Shown here piece by piece: positions 31,750-42,824 of a stretch of DNA of 64,000 nt. Location of the stretch: contig NC_087064.1 in assembly GCF_963678635.1 (NCBI RefSeq), positions 36,527,716 to 36,591,715 of the forward strand, written 5' to 3'. Both the position numbers and the translations under genes were made by a program. This DNA is from Symsagittifera roscoffensis (taxonomy: Eukaryota > Xenacoelomorpha > Acoela > Convolutidae). Below the pieces are notes generated by a model. That model was not told the origin of the DNA and did not search any database. It saw only the letters and a program-made list of their open reading frames with translations. The stretch's first letter is position 1. Every line of letters begins with the position of its first letter.

Positions 31750-32241
31750 TCAAAGTCTCTGCACTCTGTTCCTTGCCCTGGTACTGTTCAGCTCTCTCTG
31801 TTCAGCTGGATAAAGTGGTATAGTGGGCATTTGTTTTAGAACCAGTTTAAGTGTCGCATACAGCACCTGAACCGTAGATCCATCTGTCAGTCCAGTCGCA
31901 ACTGGTATCATCTGGTTTTTCGACCTAGGAACTACTAGTGCTTCAAAAATATTGTCAATTTCTCCTATCGTTAGGTTCGCTGTGATTCGGCCGTCAAAAT
32001 TGATTCCTTGCCTGACTGCTGTCTGTAAATGGCCGTCGTACGGCCTCATCCCTGGCTTGTCTTTAAGAATCCTAGCTAACTCGCTTCGAATAAAGCTAGT
32101 CGTGGCTCCAGTATTCAGTAATACATATGCGCATGTTCCTCCCACGCAGGTAACCGCAACTGACTTGTAGGGTGCACCGTCCATCACCTGAATGACACTG
32201 GCATGCCCGTTGTGTGTCTCTGTCTCCAGCTGCAAACTCAT
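31750..32241 (-). pseudogene. pol: Gypsy retropepsin with mutated active site
   Basis: A 163-codon minus-strand frame. The aspartic protease signature reads YVLLNTGATTSFI at residues 39-51, with Asn43 where the catalytic Asp of D-T-G-A must be (codon 32115-32113; a single G-to-A change on the coding strand). Flap and C-terminal features follow: GRITANLTIGEI and the ALVVPRSKNQMI segment. The rest of the fold seems intact, so the substitution alone should abolish activity. Confidence 0.8.
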
Positions 32242-32293
32242 TGGCGATTTTACTTGGCCATCAGTGGCAGGGGTATTTGATCAAATAGTGACA

Positions 32294-33540
32294 TTAATTG
32301 CTCATGTCAAAGTACCATCTCACTCTAGCCCTCCTCTGGAGGGTTGCGTACGTCGCTCTGCTGCCTGGCATATCGTCTGATTTACAGCTGTCTTTTGAAA
32401 ATGGCCGGGACAAATCCTCCTTTGAATTTTTCTTCTGCCCCAGCCCTCGGTAATTTATATGGTCCGTGGTCTTCTGGGGCTTTCCTTCGCGAAGTTTTTG
32501 GGCTGACGGCACGCATAGCAGTTTCCGCGAGAAACCAGATTCTTCACTTCGTAGCATCCGAATCCGCTGTTTTGTTAATGGGTCCGACAGTCTTCGGAGT
32601 AAGGGATAAACAACTGTCGGGGTCGTTGGGTCTGGTCGGGTCGGAGTAGATTCTCCGATTGGGGAGGGGGCAGGTATAATAGAATTGACAAACTTACCCA
32701 TCATTGCCGTCAATTTCCGCGTCTGTGTCAGAAGATCATTCTGTAAACTCACCAGTTGATCGATCCTCGGGCCAGTACAAAATGTTTGTCACCCAGCATC
32801 TGTCACCACTGGGGTATGTTCGACCAGTATGTCCTTTTCCGCCACGACTGGTCATAGCCACATGCGCCGGTACCATTTCCACGACTCTCGGAAAGTGTAG
32901 TCTCTTCCTGTTTCTAGCTCTGGACCTCTTATTCACTAGTTCCAGACTCTGACCACGGGCCACTGTCTGGGCCAGACTCCCTAACGTTTCTCGCAAGAGG
33001 AGCTTCTGCAGCTCCACGTCGTACAATCCGACAATAAATTGTTCGCGATTCATGTCGTCTCTAGCCTGGGCAGCCGCGTTTGCATTGGCTACATCGTCAA
33101 GAGATCTTACACGCCGAGAGAACTCTCTGAGTCCTTGATTGTCACTTTGCATCCAATTTTTGAAGTCCTCTTTCACTCCTGCATGATTCTGGAATGGCAT
33201 CATTCGCTTATCGAGTTCATTCAGCATTCTCTCTCGAATCGAGTCTGAGAAATCATCAATTTCCACCCTGAAATTGACCAGAATTCTCATAAGTTCGTTA
33301 AGGGCGCAGCCTGTTAAAAAGGTGGGCAGCACCAAATTAACCTGTTCGTTTTTTCACCGGCTAGCATCGGCAACCCAAACAAAGTGTTTATTCCATCCGC
33401 CCAACTCTGATAACTCTTGACGTGAAGCCACTCGGGTCGGATCGTTCCGAATCGAAACATCTACTGCTGCCTGTCAGTAGCATTTGCCGCTATCACTGAA
33501 GTGTCGGCTCGGCCATCATTGCACGTTCATCGTTATTCAT
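32294..33540 (-). pseudogene. gag: Gypsy gag (degenerate)
   Basis: The best frame (33335-32736) has LPTFLTGCALNELMRIL near the start, then VKEDFKNWMQSD, LREFSRRVRSLDDVANAN, REQFIVGLYDVELQKLLLRE and TVARGQSLELVNK, a typical Ty3/gypsy capsid C-terminal region. Reading the minus strand upstream to about 33540 gives matching capsid N-terminal sequence interrupted by stops. The adjoining frame (32752-32294) is a Pro/Thr-rich, basic stretch likely to be the nucleocapsid/linker. No intact C-x2-C zinc knuckle was found. Confidence 0.75.
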
Positions 33541-34520
33541 CCACTTTAATTATTCCACTACTTCATTGTTACCATGTAAAAGCCATTCCCTCTTCAGCTT
33601 CTGCTTCAGTTCCTAAGAGACAAGTACTCGCCCAATTATAAATAAGTGATCGATTAGTACTTCCCAAAACTGGTCTGGGAAATACGCACGCTTCCGGTTT
33701 TATTCCCATTTTTTCCATGCAACTTTAGTCTTAAGCGCCTAAAAACCATTTAAAGGTCACCGGGTTCATTTTTTATATTCGGGCTTAAAATCCTTCCGGG
33801 GTCCTACCTAACAAGTTTTATCCATATCCCGTTAAAAATCCCTGGTTATCCCAATTCTAAAGTCCATTATTATTTTTCTTGTGGGAACGATTTTAACACC
33901 GGAATGGTTCGTTGGAGGGGTTTGGTTCACTGTGGATCCTTGTTCGGAGATGGGTTTTCAGAGTCCATTGCCGCCATAAATCACAAATCAATATGCCCTG
34001 ATTGGTTATTTTGCGTAAATTACCCGCTTCTGATCTAACGGGTGTTTTTACCAACTGGTCCATTCTTCAGATTTGGTTCAAACTGTGACATACGATGTAT
34101 CCTGCCATTATCTATCTTATCCTAAGTATTTGGCTCCCTGCATTCAGTGGGGTCTGAGAAACGATTTCAGGAATTCCGGGATGAGGACTATTTACTTAGG
34201 ACATTTGTCAACAGTTTACATCTGGAACTTCCGATCTCCGCATCATCTATGGTTGCATGTGTCCCTTGATCGAGCCATATGTATCGTTATCCTTAAAACT
34301 TTCGAAACCCATTCACTGTGTTGGCGGGGGATGTGAAATTGTTTTTTTACCCCAGCTTAAAACACAGGCAACAGGTGGAGTTTTTGATATCTCGGAAAAT
34401 TGTTATCCCCTAGTTGACTAACTTCTTGCAGACTAATTATTCACTTTCCGGAGGATAATGACATCAAAATTTTATTAGATTTGACCTCTTTGTGGTCGGA
34501 ATCTCTAAACTTTTCAAAGC
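33535..34520 (-). repeat. 5' LTR of minus-strand gypsy element
   Basis: Partner of 29480-30140. It has about 480 bp (33935-34420) with no counterpart in the other LTR, either an insertion here or a deletion there. Confidence 0.65.
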
Positions 34521-34524
34521 CTAT

Positions 34525-35160
34525 CTTTATATATAGGCAACAAGTGAATTTTTCAAGATCTCAAGAAGTTGTAGCCTCCTAGTGGAGCACCTTTGTACAG
34601 GTTCTTAATAGTGCTATTTAGGGACCAATTGGGTTCGAGGATTTTGCTACATCTTTATAGAGGCTTAATTTTTGATTCTTTGTAAAGTATCGATAGTAAA
34701 GTCATAACCTGAATTTTTTCGGAATATTGATAGTCCTGATTCGTTCAGCTTAAGCTACTAATCACTCGATTGTGCCATTAGGCTGTAGTAGCGTACAATT
34801 TTAAACATCTATAGACGCAAGCTAGGGCTATCTTAGAGCAATTCTTAGTTTGTCGAAAAAGTGTTGGGATCACTAATCCTACATTAGCGTTTTGTTTTCG
34901 AATTTGTATGTTAGCAAATTCAATGAGTGTAAATCCCAGTTTCTATGTTGTTTTCTTTCTATTAGTTTTTCAAAGCCAAAGCATGATGCAAGTGATAATA
35001 AACAGAAGAAAACAAGAATTAGAGAAAACTCTTTTTTTGGACTGCTAATCTCAAATTGATCTCTGTCATGTATTAGTTTTAATTCGATCAACTTATTTAA
35101 AATTTCAGTTCCGTTTAATTGATTAGTTGTTATGGCCATCTGAAAATCGTCCACTGAAAA
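34525..35160. other. Intergenic, no gene recognised
   Basis: A 94-codon minus frame (34879-35163) is unassigned and borders the family A copy. Nothing else was recognised. Confidence 0.4.
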
Positions 35161-35163
35161 CAA

Positions 35164-35661
35164 TCATCGGAATTGTTCCAAGGATATATCGTTTTAGGGC
35201 CCTTTCAGTCGTGATTTGAATGACTTTAAGAAATACCGAAAGTGTCGAGAAAAACCAGTTTAAGTTTTTTAAATTTTTTTGTTCAATTTCGATTTAAAAT
35301 TAAGCCGACTCAAGTTGTAAAAAACTGGTTGTACTCAATTTTTGGAGTATTTTAGAGCCAGATTGGGAATCAAAAACTTCAAAGTTCAAAATCTTAATGC
35401 AAAAAATTATAAAAGTTTTTTTGAATTTCTTAATTACTTTTTTTCCCTCGTTTTGCGTGTCATTTTCTACAAAAACTGTTTCGCAATTGACCTATTTTAT
35501 TATGCATTTTTAAATACCTAAGTTCTTTTTTTTCGTTCAGATTTTTTTAAAATCACAATACTCAAAAAAAACGACACTCATTTGAAAACTTTTTTAAAAT
35601 ATTTTTATACTAAGATTGGAACATTCTGCGCTACTTGCACAGTAACCGGCTATCCTTGTTT
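35164..35661 (+). mobile_element. Family A non-autonomous element, copy 2
   Basis: The 5' end is TCATCGGAATTG, with GATATATCG and GGCCCTTTCAGTCGTGATTT. The 3' end is TGGAACATTCTGCGCTACTT, GCACAG, then CCGGCTATCCTTGTTT. Interior sequence is largely unrelated to copies 1 and 3. Confidence 0.75.
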
Positions 35662-35664
35662 CAG

Positions 35665-36960
35665 TTTTGTTTTTAGACGCTTGGTTTTCAAAAAGTTATA
35701 AGCAAACGTAGTTGATTAAAGTATTAATTCTATGAATGGAGAACGGCTTTGCTGAAGACAATATTTCAATTCGCGAAAAAAGTGGTCTGATTGTTTTTCT
35801 TAGCTTATATTGTTCAGAAGCTGCCAATTTTTTATGTTTTGCCCCTTGGATTCTCACAATTTAAAGCCTTGGTTGCATATTATTTAACGTTTTTAATGTT
35901 TTATTTAATATTATATAATTTGAAATTAAGAATTTGACGTTCGATAATTGAGTTGAAACCTTTTGCAGCTTTTTTTGATTGCTTCCCGCACTGAAGCTTC
36001 TTGGATAAATTTTGATTATAATAGAACATTTAAAAAAATCAAGCACTATCGATTTTGAATAATTAGAAATGAGTTAAATTGTTTATATTTCTCAAAGCAA
36101 TTTGTTTGCTTGCTAAATTTCATGTTTTTCTTCAATTCAATTGCATTCAGTGATAAATCAGCAATGTTTAATCCTTCTTCATGTTCAACTTTGATAGTGT
36201 CAGAACTCATAGCGAATAGAAACTGAAGGATTGATAAGAGTTCCGACGAGACTTATAACAAATGCTTTTGCGCGGATGCCGTATTTGCAGCAATTTTAGA
36301 CATGAAGATCAATCTTTCTTGCAATGGAATATTCAAAAAAAAGTTTCTACTTTTGCATATATTTTTTTCTACTTTTCGATCAAAATAAGCACACCACTTT
36401 GTGTAGAAATATTTTTAATATGATTACGCTTTTTGATATTTTCATGAAATTTGAGACAAAAAACACTATCTGGAGCCATCAGCCACCAATTTCGACCATG
36501 TATAAGGGGATAACTATGCAGTGCTACTAGCTAATTTTGTTTTGCTGGTCTGAGTTGTCTTCGAAAGGAAAGTACGCTTCTTACTTTGCAGTTTGAAAAA
36601 ATTATCGTTAGATATAATATTGAAAAATATACTTGCCGTAGATGGAGGCAAAGTTTTGATGTTTTAAATCAACTTTCTATCTTTTTTGCTATAACTTGGA
36701 ATTTTTGTCCTTAAATTTTTTGAATTTAAACCGACACAACTTCTCACAAAATCACTCAGTTCACAATTAATCAATTCAACGTCCAAAAAACAAATTGAGA
36801 TTGACAATATCATTGAAGCCCATGATGAATGCAATCAAGATAATTATGAAGGCACAACGATCTAAACCTTTTACAGCAAATATAAAACTTTGTGCTGGAA
36901 CTTCACTCATTTTAAACATTTTACAGACATCACCATCACCTTCAATCAACAAATAACTGA
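35665..36960. other. Intergenic, no gene recognised
   Basis: AT-rich with short unassigned frames (36324-36530 plus, 35861-36046 minus). No repeat ends identified. Confidence 0.45.
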
Positions 36961-36970
36961 AGAAATCTCG

Positions 36971-37063
36971 GATCTACTTAACAATCCCCCCCCCCCCCTT
37001 TCAAGAAAGGGGGGGGGGAGATTCTTTAGTAGGTACAATAGGGGGGGGGATGTTAAGTAGATC
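36971..37063. repeat. Palindrome with poly-C and poly-G tracts
   Basis: GATCTACTTAACA (36971-36983) pairs exactly with TGTTAAGTAGATC (37051-37063). Inside it, a run of 13 C and TTTC (36986-37001) faces GAAA and 10 G around AA, and a second G run lies at 37041-37049. The C tract can therefore pair with either G tract. Confidence 0.88.
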
Positions 37064-37272
37064 TGAAATCTCATTCCACACAGCTGCGCAAATTTAGGCA
37101 GCTTGGCCATAGATTTATCAAATCTCAGAAGAGTTCCTCAAGTAGGGGGAGCTGGTGGAACCAGATCCAAACTATAATTTATTATTGGTTATAATTACGA
37201 TATTTTATCCCTATAAAATATTAAAGACTAACCAATCACACTCCATCAAACTAACAACCCACTTATTTGTAA

Positions 37273-37300
37273 GTGCTGAAATTACTTGTAATTTCAGCAC
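37273..37300. repeat. Perfect 13 bp hairpin
   Basis: GTGCTGAAATTAC (37273-37285) and GTAATTTCAGCAC (37288-37300) are exact reverse complements separated by TT. Confidence 0.9.
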
Positions 37301-37309
37301 CAGAGCAAT

Positions 37310-38400
37310 TTGAATTTAACTTACAACTTAGTTGCTTTCTCCAAGAGACCGACTCGTAACAAAACCAGTATACTCTAGATCTATTGAGACTAAGAGATAT
37401 AAGAATAAGATTAAGATCGGTATTAGACTAAGAAGTTGCACGAATCTATCCGGCCGAAAATAAGATAGCGTGACGAGCAGACGGTGTACCCTACCTGAAA
37501 TTACTCTATGAGTCAGACCTTCCATCCCAATTCACTACCTATTACTTTCAAAACCATTTTCTACTGGACTCAAAGCAGCAATCAATTATAATTGTTCATT
37601 CTGTTGAGTTCCCATATAATGCGACAAAATTTTAGGTTCGGCCGCGATTTAATCAATGACCTTGGAGGTCGCGCTTCGTACCATTTTTAGGCCGAAATTC
37701 GTAATTGCGATACGCGGGTCGAAGTTTCGCTGTGAAGCTTTTACTTAACTTGGTTACGCGGTGATTCAATATTTTAATTTAAACAAGTCAAAGGTGAAGC
37801 CTAGTCGCTCCAATGTCAACTTAGCCGAGCCAATATCTTTTACATAATTACAACAAAATCTTAACAAAACCTCGCAGAAGTCGTCTTGACAAAGTCGCGC
37901 CAAACTCTTTAATTAGTGGCGCCAATTCTAAAACTTAGTTCACACAAAAGGAAAACGTATATTTTTCTGAAGGCTATAGAAATAAAACGTATAGAAATAA
38001 AACTGATAAAAAAACTAATAAAAAACTAATAGAAAATACAAAAAAAATGATAATAGCGAAAATATTAGTATTTTAGGATTTTAAGGTTTAAGTTAGGTTA
38101 GCGAATCATTCGGTATACATGCGATTTGTAGATAGCGCGGGGCCGGCGGAATGCATTCTTAGCTAGCAACATCACTATTCAAGCAATTTTTGATAGTACC
38201 GAGGAAAGCGCAAGAAGCTATCAGCAAACCAACAAAACAACAAATAGTAAACAAAATTAGCATTTACCTTGAAAAAAATGCAGGTAGCGTTTATCTTGAA
38301 AAATAGGGAAGCTTAAACTGCCCCGGTCGAGGTCCTAGACTCATGTCCAGACTTTGAGGGTCGCCCCGCTTCCGGATTTAGACCCAAATTGCATAGTCGC
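37310..38400. other. Intergenic, no gene recognised
   Basis: Moderately CG-containing sequence (GGCCGCGATT, GGTCGCGCTTCG near 37640-37740) leads into the GTCGCG array. Short frames are unassigned. Confidence 0.45.
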
Positions 38401-38409
38401 GCCGAATGT

Positions 38410-38562
38410 TTGAGTCTGGAAAGTCTGGACATGAGTCACGCGGTGGGCCGCGAAAGTCTGGACATACCAAAATTTGGTCGCGAAAGTATGGACATGGGTC
38501 GCGAAAGTCTGGACATACAAAAATTTGGTCGCGAAAGTCTAGACATGGGTCGCGAAAACATG
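38410..38562 (+). repeat. GTCGCGAAAGTCTGGACAT tandem array
   Basis: A ~51 bp unit made of two related halves: CGCGAAAGTCTGGACATAC with AAAATTTGGT, then CGCGAAAGTATGGACATGGGT. It recurs about two and a half times with a diverged leading copy. The 69 and 97 codon frames across it (Arg/Ser/Gly repeats) are products of the repeat. Confidence 0.8.
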
Positions 38563-38569
38563 CTTTTTT

Positions 38570-39620
38570 GTTTTTTGAAAAATTTGCCTTTGAAATAAAA
38601 CGAGATGCATTTTGCATAACTTTGGTATCATTTGCTCAAACGGAATGCTTCAAAGAAACATCATTATTGGTCGAAAAACTCTCTATAGACACACACTAAT
38701 AAGGTTTTTAGTTGCGGAATACAGCTAATTGATAGATTTCTTAGGGTTAAGTTTTGGTCAATGACTAAATATTATTATTTTTTCTTTTAGATTTTCAATT
38801 CAAAGTTTAATAAAAACGAAAAAAAAAACAGAGCCAGTAGCGTTTTCATTCCAAGGCTAAGACAACCAGTTCTGCATTTGTGACCCTGTGAAAAACAACG
38901 ACAGCTGTTTATGAGCTCAGTCTAACAAAATTTTTGCGTTCAAAGTATTTTTAGAAGGAAGTATCCAAATCAAAATAATCTAAAGGTGTCAAAAAATTGG
39001 TATTTGCTATGCAATTTGGAAGATTTTATAGAAACCTTAAGAGAGACTTAAGCTATTTTGATGACTTCTCTAAACAGCAGCTCGGAATGTTTAATCTGGC
39101 AGCATTCCGAGATCCAGCATTCCGAGCTGCAGTTCAAAAACTGCAAGATTGTGTTGAAATTCCTTTTAAACTTTGATTTCATTAGATGATAAAATGAACA
39201 CGAACAATTGCTTTTGTTGAATTTCATCACAAAGACTTCTTATTAAATTGATTATCAGCTCTTTTTTTTTCACTTTTGTCTGTGTTCTCCAACATATTTC
39301 GACGCTTAATGGATGCTACCTTGGCCCTAAATTTAGCTTTTTTTGACGTTGATTCGATTCTATCTTGACCTGATTTGATTCTTATTTGACCTCGATTCTA
39401 TTTCGACTATATTTCGACTCTAATTCCACCATAATTTTGCTACAATTTGCTCCTAATGGACTAAATATGCACAATAATTCGATCATCAGGTTTAAACTCG
39501 TTATGTGCCGTCGAAAATCAGAAAAAAAACTTGATTTGTATTTTTGGTTATGACTAACTTAATCAGTTTTGACGTCCAAACTGAAAATCTGCATTTAATC
39601 TGTCTGCTGTCGAAATGTTC
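38570..39620. other. Intergenic, mostly unassigned
   Basis: AT-rich sequence. Contains the palindrome at 39077-39130; no gene recognised. Confidence 0.45.
39077..39130. repeat. 13 bp perfect inverted repeat with internal third copy
   Basis: GCAGCTCGGAATG (39077-39089) pairs with CATTCCGAGCTGC (39118-39130). CATTCCGAG also occurs at 39103-39111, so two alternative hairpins are possible. Confidence 0.85.
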
Positions 39621-40160
39621 TGACCTCATCAACCCAACTCAGGATGAGCTGGCTTTGTCCAATGTTAGGCTAAAAGCCATGAAGTTGAGAGGCTTTTGGT
39701 CTACCTTAGTCTTGCACAGGGATTTTGTCAACAAATCAGCTTGCATGATCTCGGTAGGGCAATACTGGAGTTCGAATGTCTCATCTTCCACTTGTACTTC
39801 ATATCGATGTAATTCGTTTGCTTTAACATGACAGGATTCTTTCTGAAGGGGTACATCACATCGATGGGTTTCGTTCGCTTTGGGATGACAGCATTCTTGC
39901 CCTTCATGATGCAGCTCTCGTTGTCCTCATTGGTAAATGTTGGTCAATCATTTACCTCCTCATCTCATCAAGAAGTGAACCCGATATAGATCCTCTTTCA
40001 CAGCTGCTGCCATTGCCTGGTCTTCAGCTTTACTGGTAGAAATGGCTGCAGTTGATTGCTGCAGCTGTCTTCTGTAAATGAAAGCTGTATTCGGAAAATG
40101 ACCTTCCAATATCCACGTCTCCAGCCCAGTCAGTGTCAGCGGATTCATTTAGTTTTACAC
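39620..40160 (-). pseudogene. pol: Ty1/copia RNase H remnant
   Basis: Minus-strand reading gives, across two frames, DTDWAGDVD followed by the RS-F-S-Y segment (about 40145-40090), then QSTAAISTSKAEDQAMAAA (about 40070-40010), the counterpart of the copia S-T-x-E-A-E-Y motif. Further on, EDNESCI resembles the D-N-Q-G-A-I motif, and ELQYCPTEIMQADLLTKSL (about 39790-39730) matches the copia C-terminal T-x-x-M-x-A-D-x-L-T-K motif. Frameshifts and substitutions make it nonfunctional. RT and integrase are not seen upstream, where the 40.38 kb repeat begins. The plus frame at 39544-39831 is a shadow. Confidence 0.8.
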
Positions 40161-40382
40161 AATCAGCGTCCTTGGTGTTGCACAGTTACGAGTCTTTGAC
40201 CTTCAGGTACTGTAGTATTGCAAATACTACACTAACTTATAGTTTAACTTAGTTTTCTAACATTTTAAATATCCTTCCGATTTAAATAATTCTTATAAGA
40301 TTGGATTCAATTGTTTCCGCTGCTTTTAGCCTGGATATTGAAAACAAGTATGTCGCCAGTTAGGCGGACTGGTTTACTGTCT

Positions 40383-42824
40383 TGCCTTAAAAAGCAGACA
40401 ACGCGGCGACAAAGCACACAGTCCTTTTGCGATCCTTGCAAAAGACTTTGATTTTTTAATTAAATAAGGCAGGTGCAACACTGATAAATTGCCCTGATCA
40501 TTTAAATTATTGATTTTTTATACTAAAAAATTTAGAATTTGCAAATGTCATTTTCATCCAGAGCATGAAGAAAAAAGGGAAAATGATGTTTGAAGTCTAG
40601 ACTGCAGGTGCAAGTTTGTCTCAGCCAAAGAGCTGAGAAATAAATCAACCTGAATCTTCAGAATTATTGTTTTCCTCACTCGCTCAGTCGAGTAGAATTT
40701 CTTTACTTTTTTTATCACTAATTCTCGTTTTAATAAAAAGTCTTTTTTGAAAAAGATCACAATCTAGAACTGACAGAGGTAAGATTCTAATTTTGTCCTT
40801 TAACTTAAATTTGCGTAACCTAACCTAAATACCCCAAACCAATTTTGGTATTTAAGACATTTCTTCATCCATTTATATCTCATTTATACTCATTTAACCA
40901 ACCCTTTTAATTTATCTTTTTATATAATCATCATTTAACTTTAAGGACAGATTGACTATGATCTATGATATCATTTAACTGAAACTGATAATTTTAGTTA
41001 CTAATAGAAACAAAAGGATCTAACAACCGACTCCGCGTTTCTCTTAGTAAAACTGGTGCGACTTGAGCAGAAAACTAGCCCGTATTAAAAATATATAGGT
41101 CTGAAAACAAAATAACTAATTGGAGTTATTGCAAATATTAGGAAAATGAGTTTCTGTTAGTCAGTTTCCTACTTCAAAAAGCTAGAGACAGAGGTTATCT
41201 ATATTTAGGGGCCGCAATCCAATTGACCGTCTTATTGCCAGATATTCCTAGATAGAGTTAAGGTTATCAATGTCTTCTCTATCGCTCATCAGTCCTTGAC
41301 AGCTTTCTGCTAACTTTATCTCATGAAATTTTAAATCATTATCATTATAACTACTATATACCAAATAAAAGGAAACCTTCTCTGACCAAATCGGCCAATA
41401 AAAACAAATAATTTAAACAGGTTAACGATCTTTTCACCTAAAATAGTCTTCCTAACACATGTTAATCTCACTACTTACAGTTTCATCATTTCACCAGACA
41501 TTCCAAAAGTGCTCGAAAAACTTATTAAATATTTAAAAATCATTCTTAAAAAGGGAGTAAGAGGTCCGGAATTCATTCTAAATGTGCTCTAAATTATTGA
41601 TAAATTGATTTCATCCATCATATACACAATCAAACCTCTGCTGCATTGAGATTGATTCTCAATTCTTCATCGTGCAATTGTGCTTTATATTAGTTTCACC
41701 CTTGTGCAAGGCTTATCTTCTAACCTAACTTATTTTAACTCTAAATCTAATTATCTCACCAGGGAAAAAAAACTTGGTCCAAAATGGGAAGGAACGATCT
41801 ACGCTCATTAGGGAAGAAACTTTAAGGTAGGTTTCTTTTCGGACAATTGTTTTTCGACGATCAAATTGAGTGAAGCTCACTGAATCTATGCTAAGTTTAG
41901 ATAAAAATTAAAACAAGCACACACAGATAAGCTATATAAGAAAAAAAAATAACTAAAACTTCCCCAAGCTTAAATAAAAGTAAGTCCGATTAATTTAGAT
42001 AAACTTCTTTTAAAGAAATTTGGTCCAATTTAGGTCAAAATGAATCCAATTCAGCTAGGTCAATGCCCATTTTAACAGAATCTTGCCCAAAATTAGTCAA
42101 AATAAGTCCAACTAAAATTGATAATTTTCCACTTTAACAAATTTGTTGCCCATTTACTGTCAGAGCAATGTCGATTATATTAGATAAACTTCTAGCTTAA
42201 CAAAAATTTGCTCATTTTTACGCCAAGTAAGCTAGGAAAACGTCCATTCTATTGAAATTGTGTCCAATTTCAGTCAAAATAAATACGATTAAGCTAGATA
42301 AATTTCTATTTTAAAAGAAGTTTTGATCAATTTCAATTTTAGTAAAGAAAAGTCCGGTTAAGTTAGAACAACTTTCATTTTGAAAAAGATTTGCCCATTT
42401 ATGGTCAAAATAAATCCGATTAATCTAATTAAAAATTTATTTAAAAAAAATTTTGCCCAATTTATGTAAAAGTAAGTCCAGTTAAGCCAGATAAACTCGC
42501 ATTTAAAAAAAAACTGGCCAAACTATGTCAGAAGAGGTCCAATTAAGCCAGATAAGCTCCAATTTTAACAAAAATTTGCCAATTTTTGATCAAGGTTTAT
42601 TCAATTAGCCTGAATAAACTTCCATTTTAACCAATTTTTGCTGAATTTTGGTCCAAATCATCATAATTAAAACAAACTAAGTCCAAATTAACCCACAATT
42701 TACCCATATCAGGCCCCAAAGAGCAATTTAAGCTAGTTCAATTCAGCATAATCTAAAGTTCACCTATTTTTGGTGAAAATGAAGCGTTTTAAGAAGTTAA
42801 ACTGAAATTTAATCTAAAATTCAG
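40383..42824 (+). repeat. Module unit I (A, B, C, part of array 1)
   Basis: Truncated within array 1, where it jumps to block A of unit II (TAAAATTCA then GCGCGGCGACAAAG). Base-level match to unit II is very high over the shared 2.4 kb. Confidence 0.85.

Larger units (their letters stand above)
29480..34520 (-). mobile_element. Degenerate Ty3/gypsy element lacking RT/RNase H
   Basis: The minus-strand order from high to low coordinate is LTR, gag, retropepsin, integrase, LTR. Between protease (ends 31750) and integrase (begins about 31500) only ~250 bp remain, too short for RT and RNase H. Numerous stops and frameshifts and the ~25% LTR divergence mark it as old and inactive. Confidence 0.8.
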
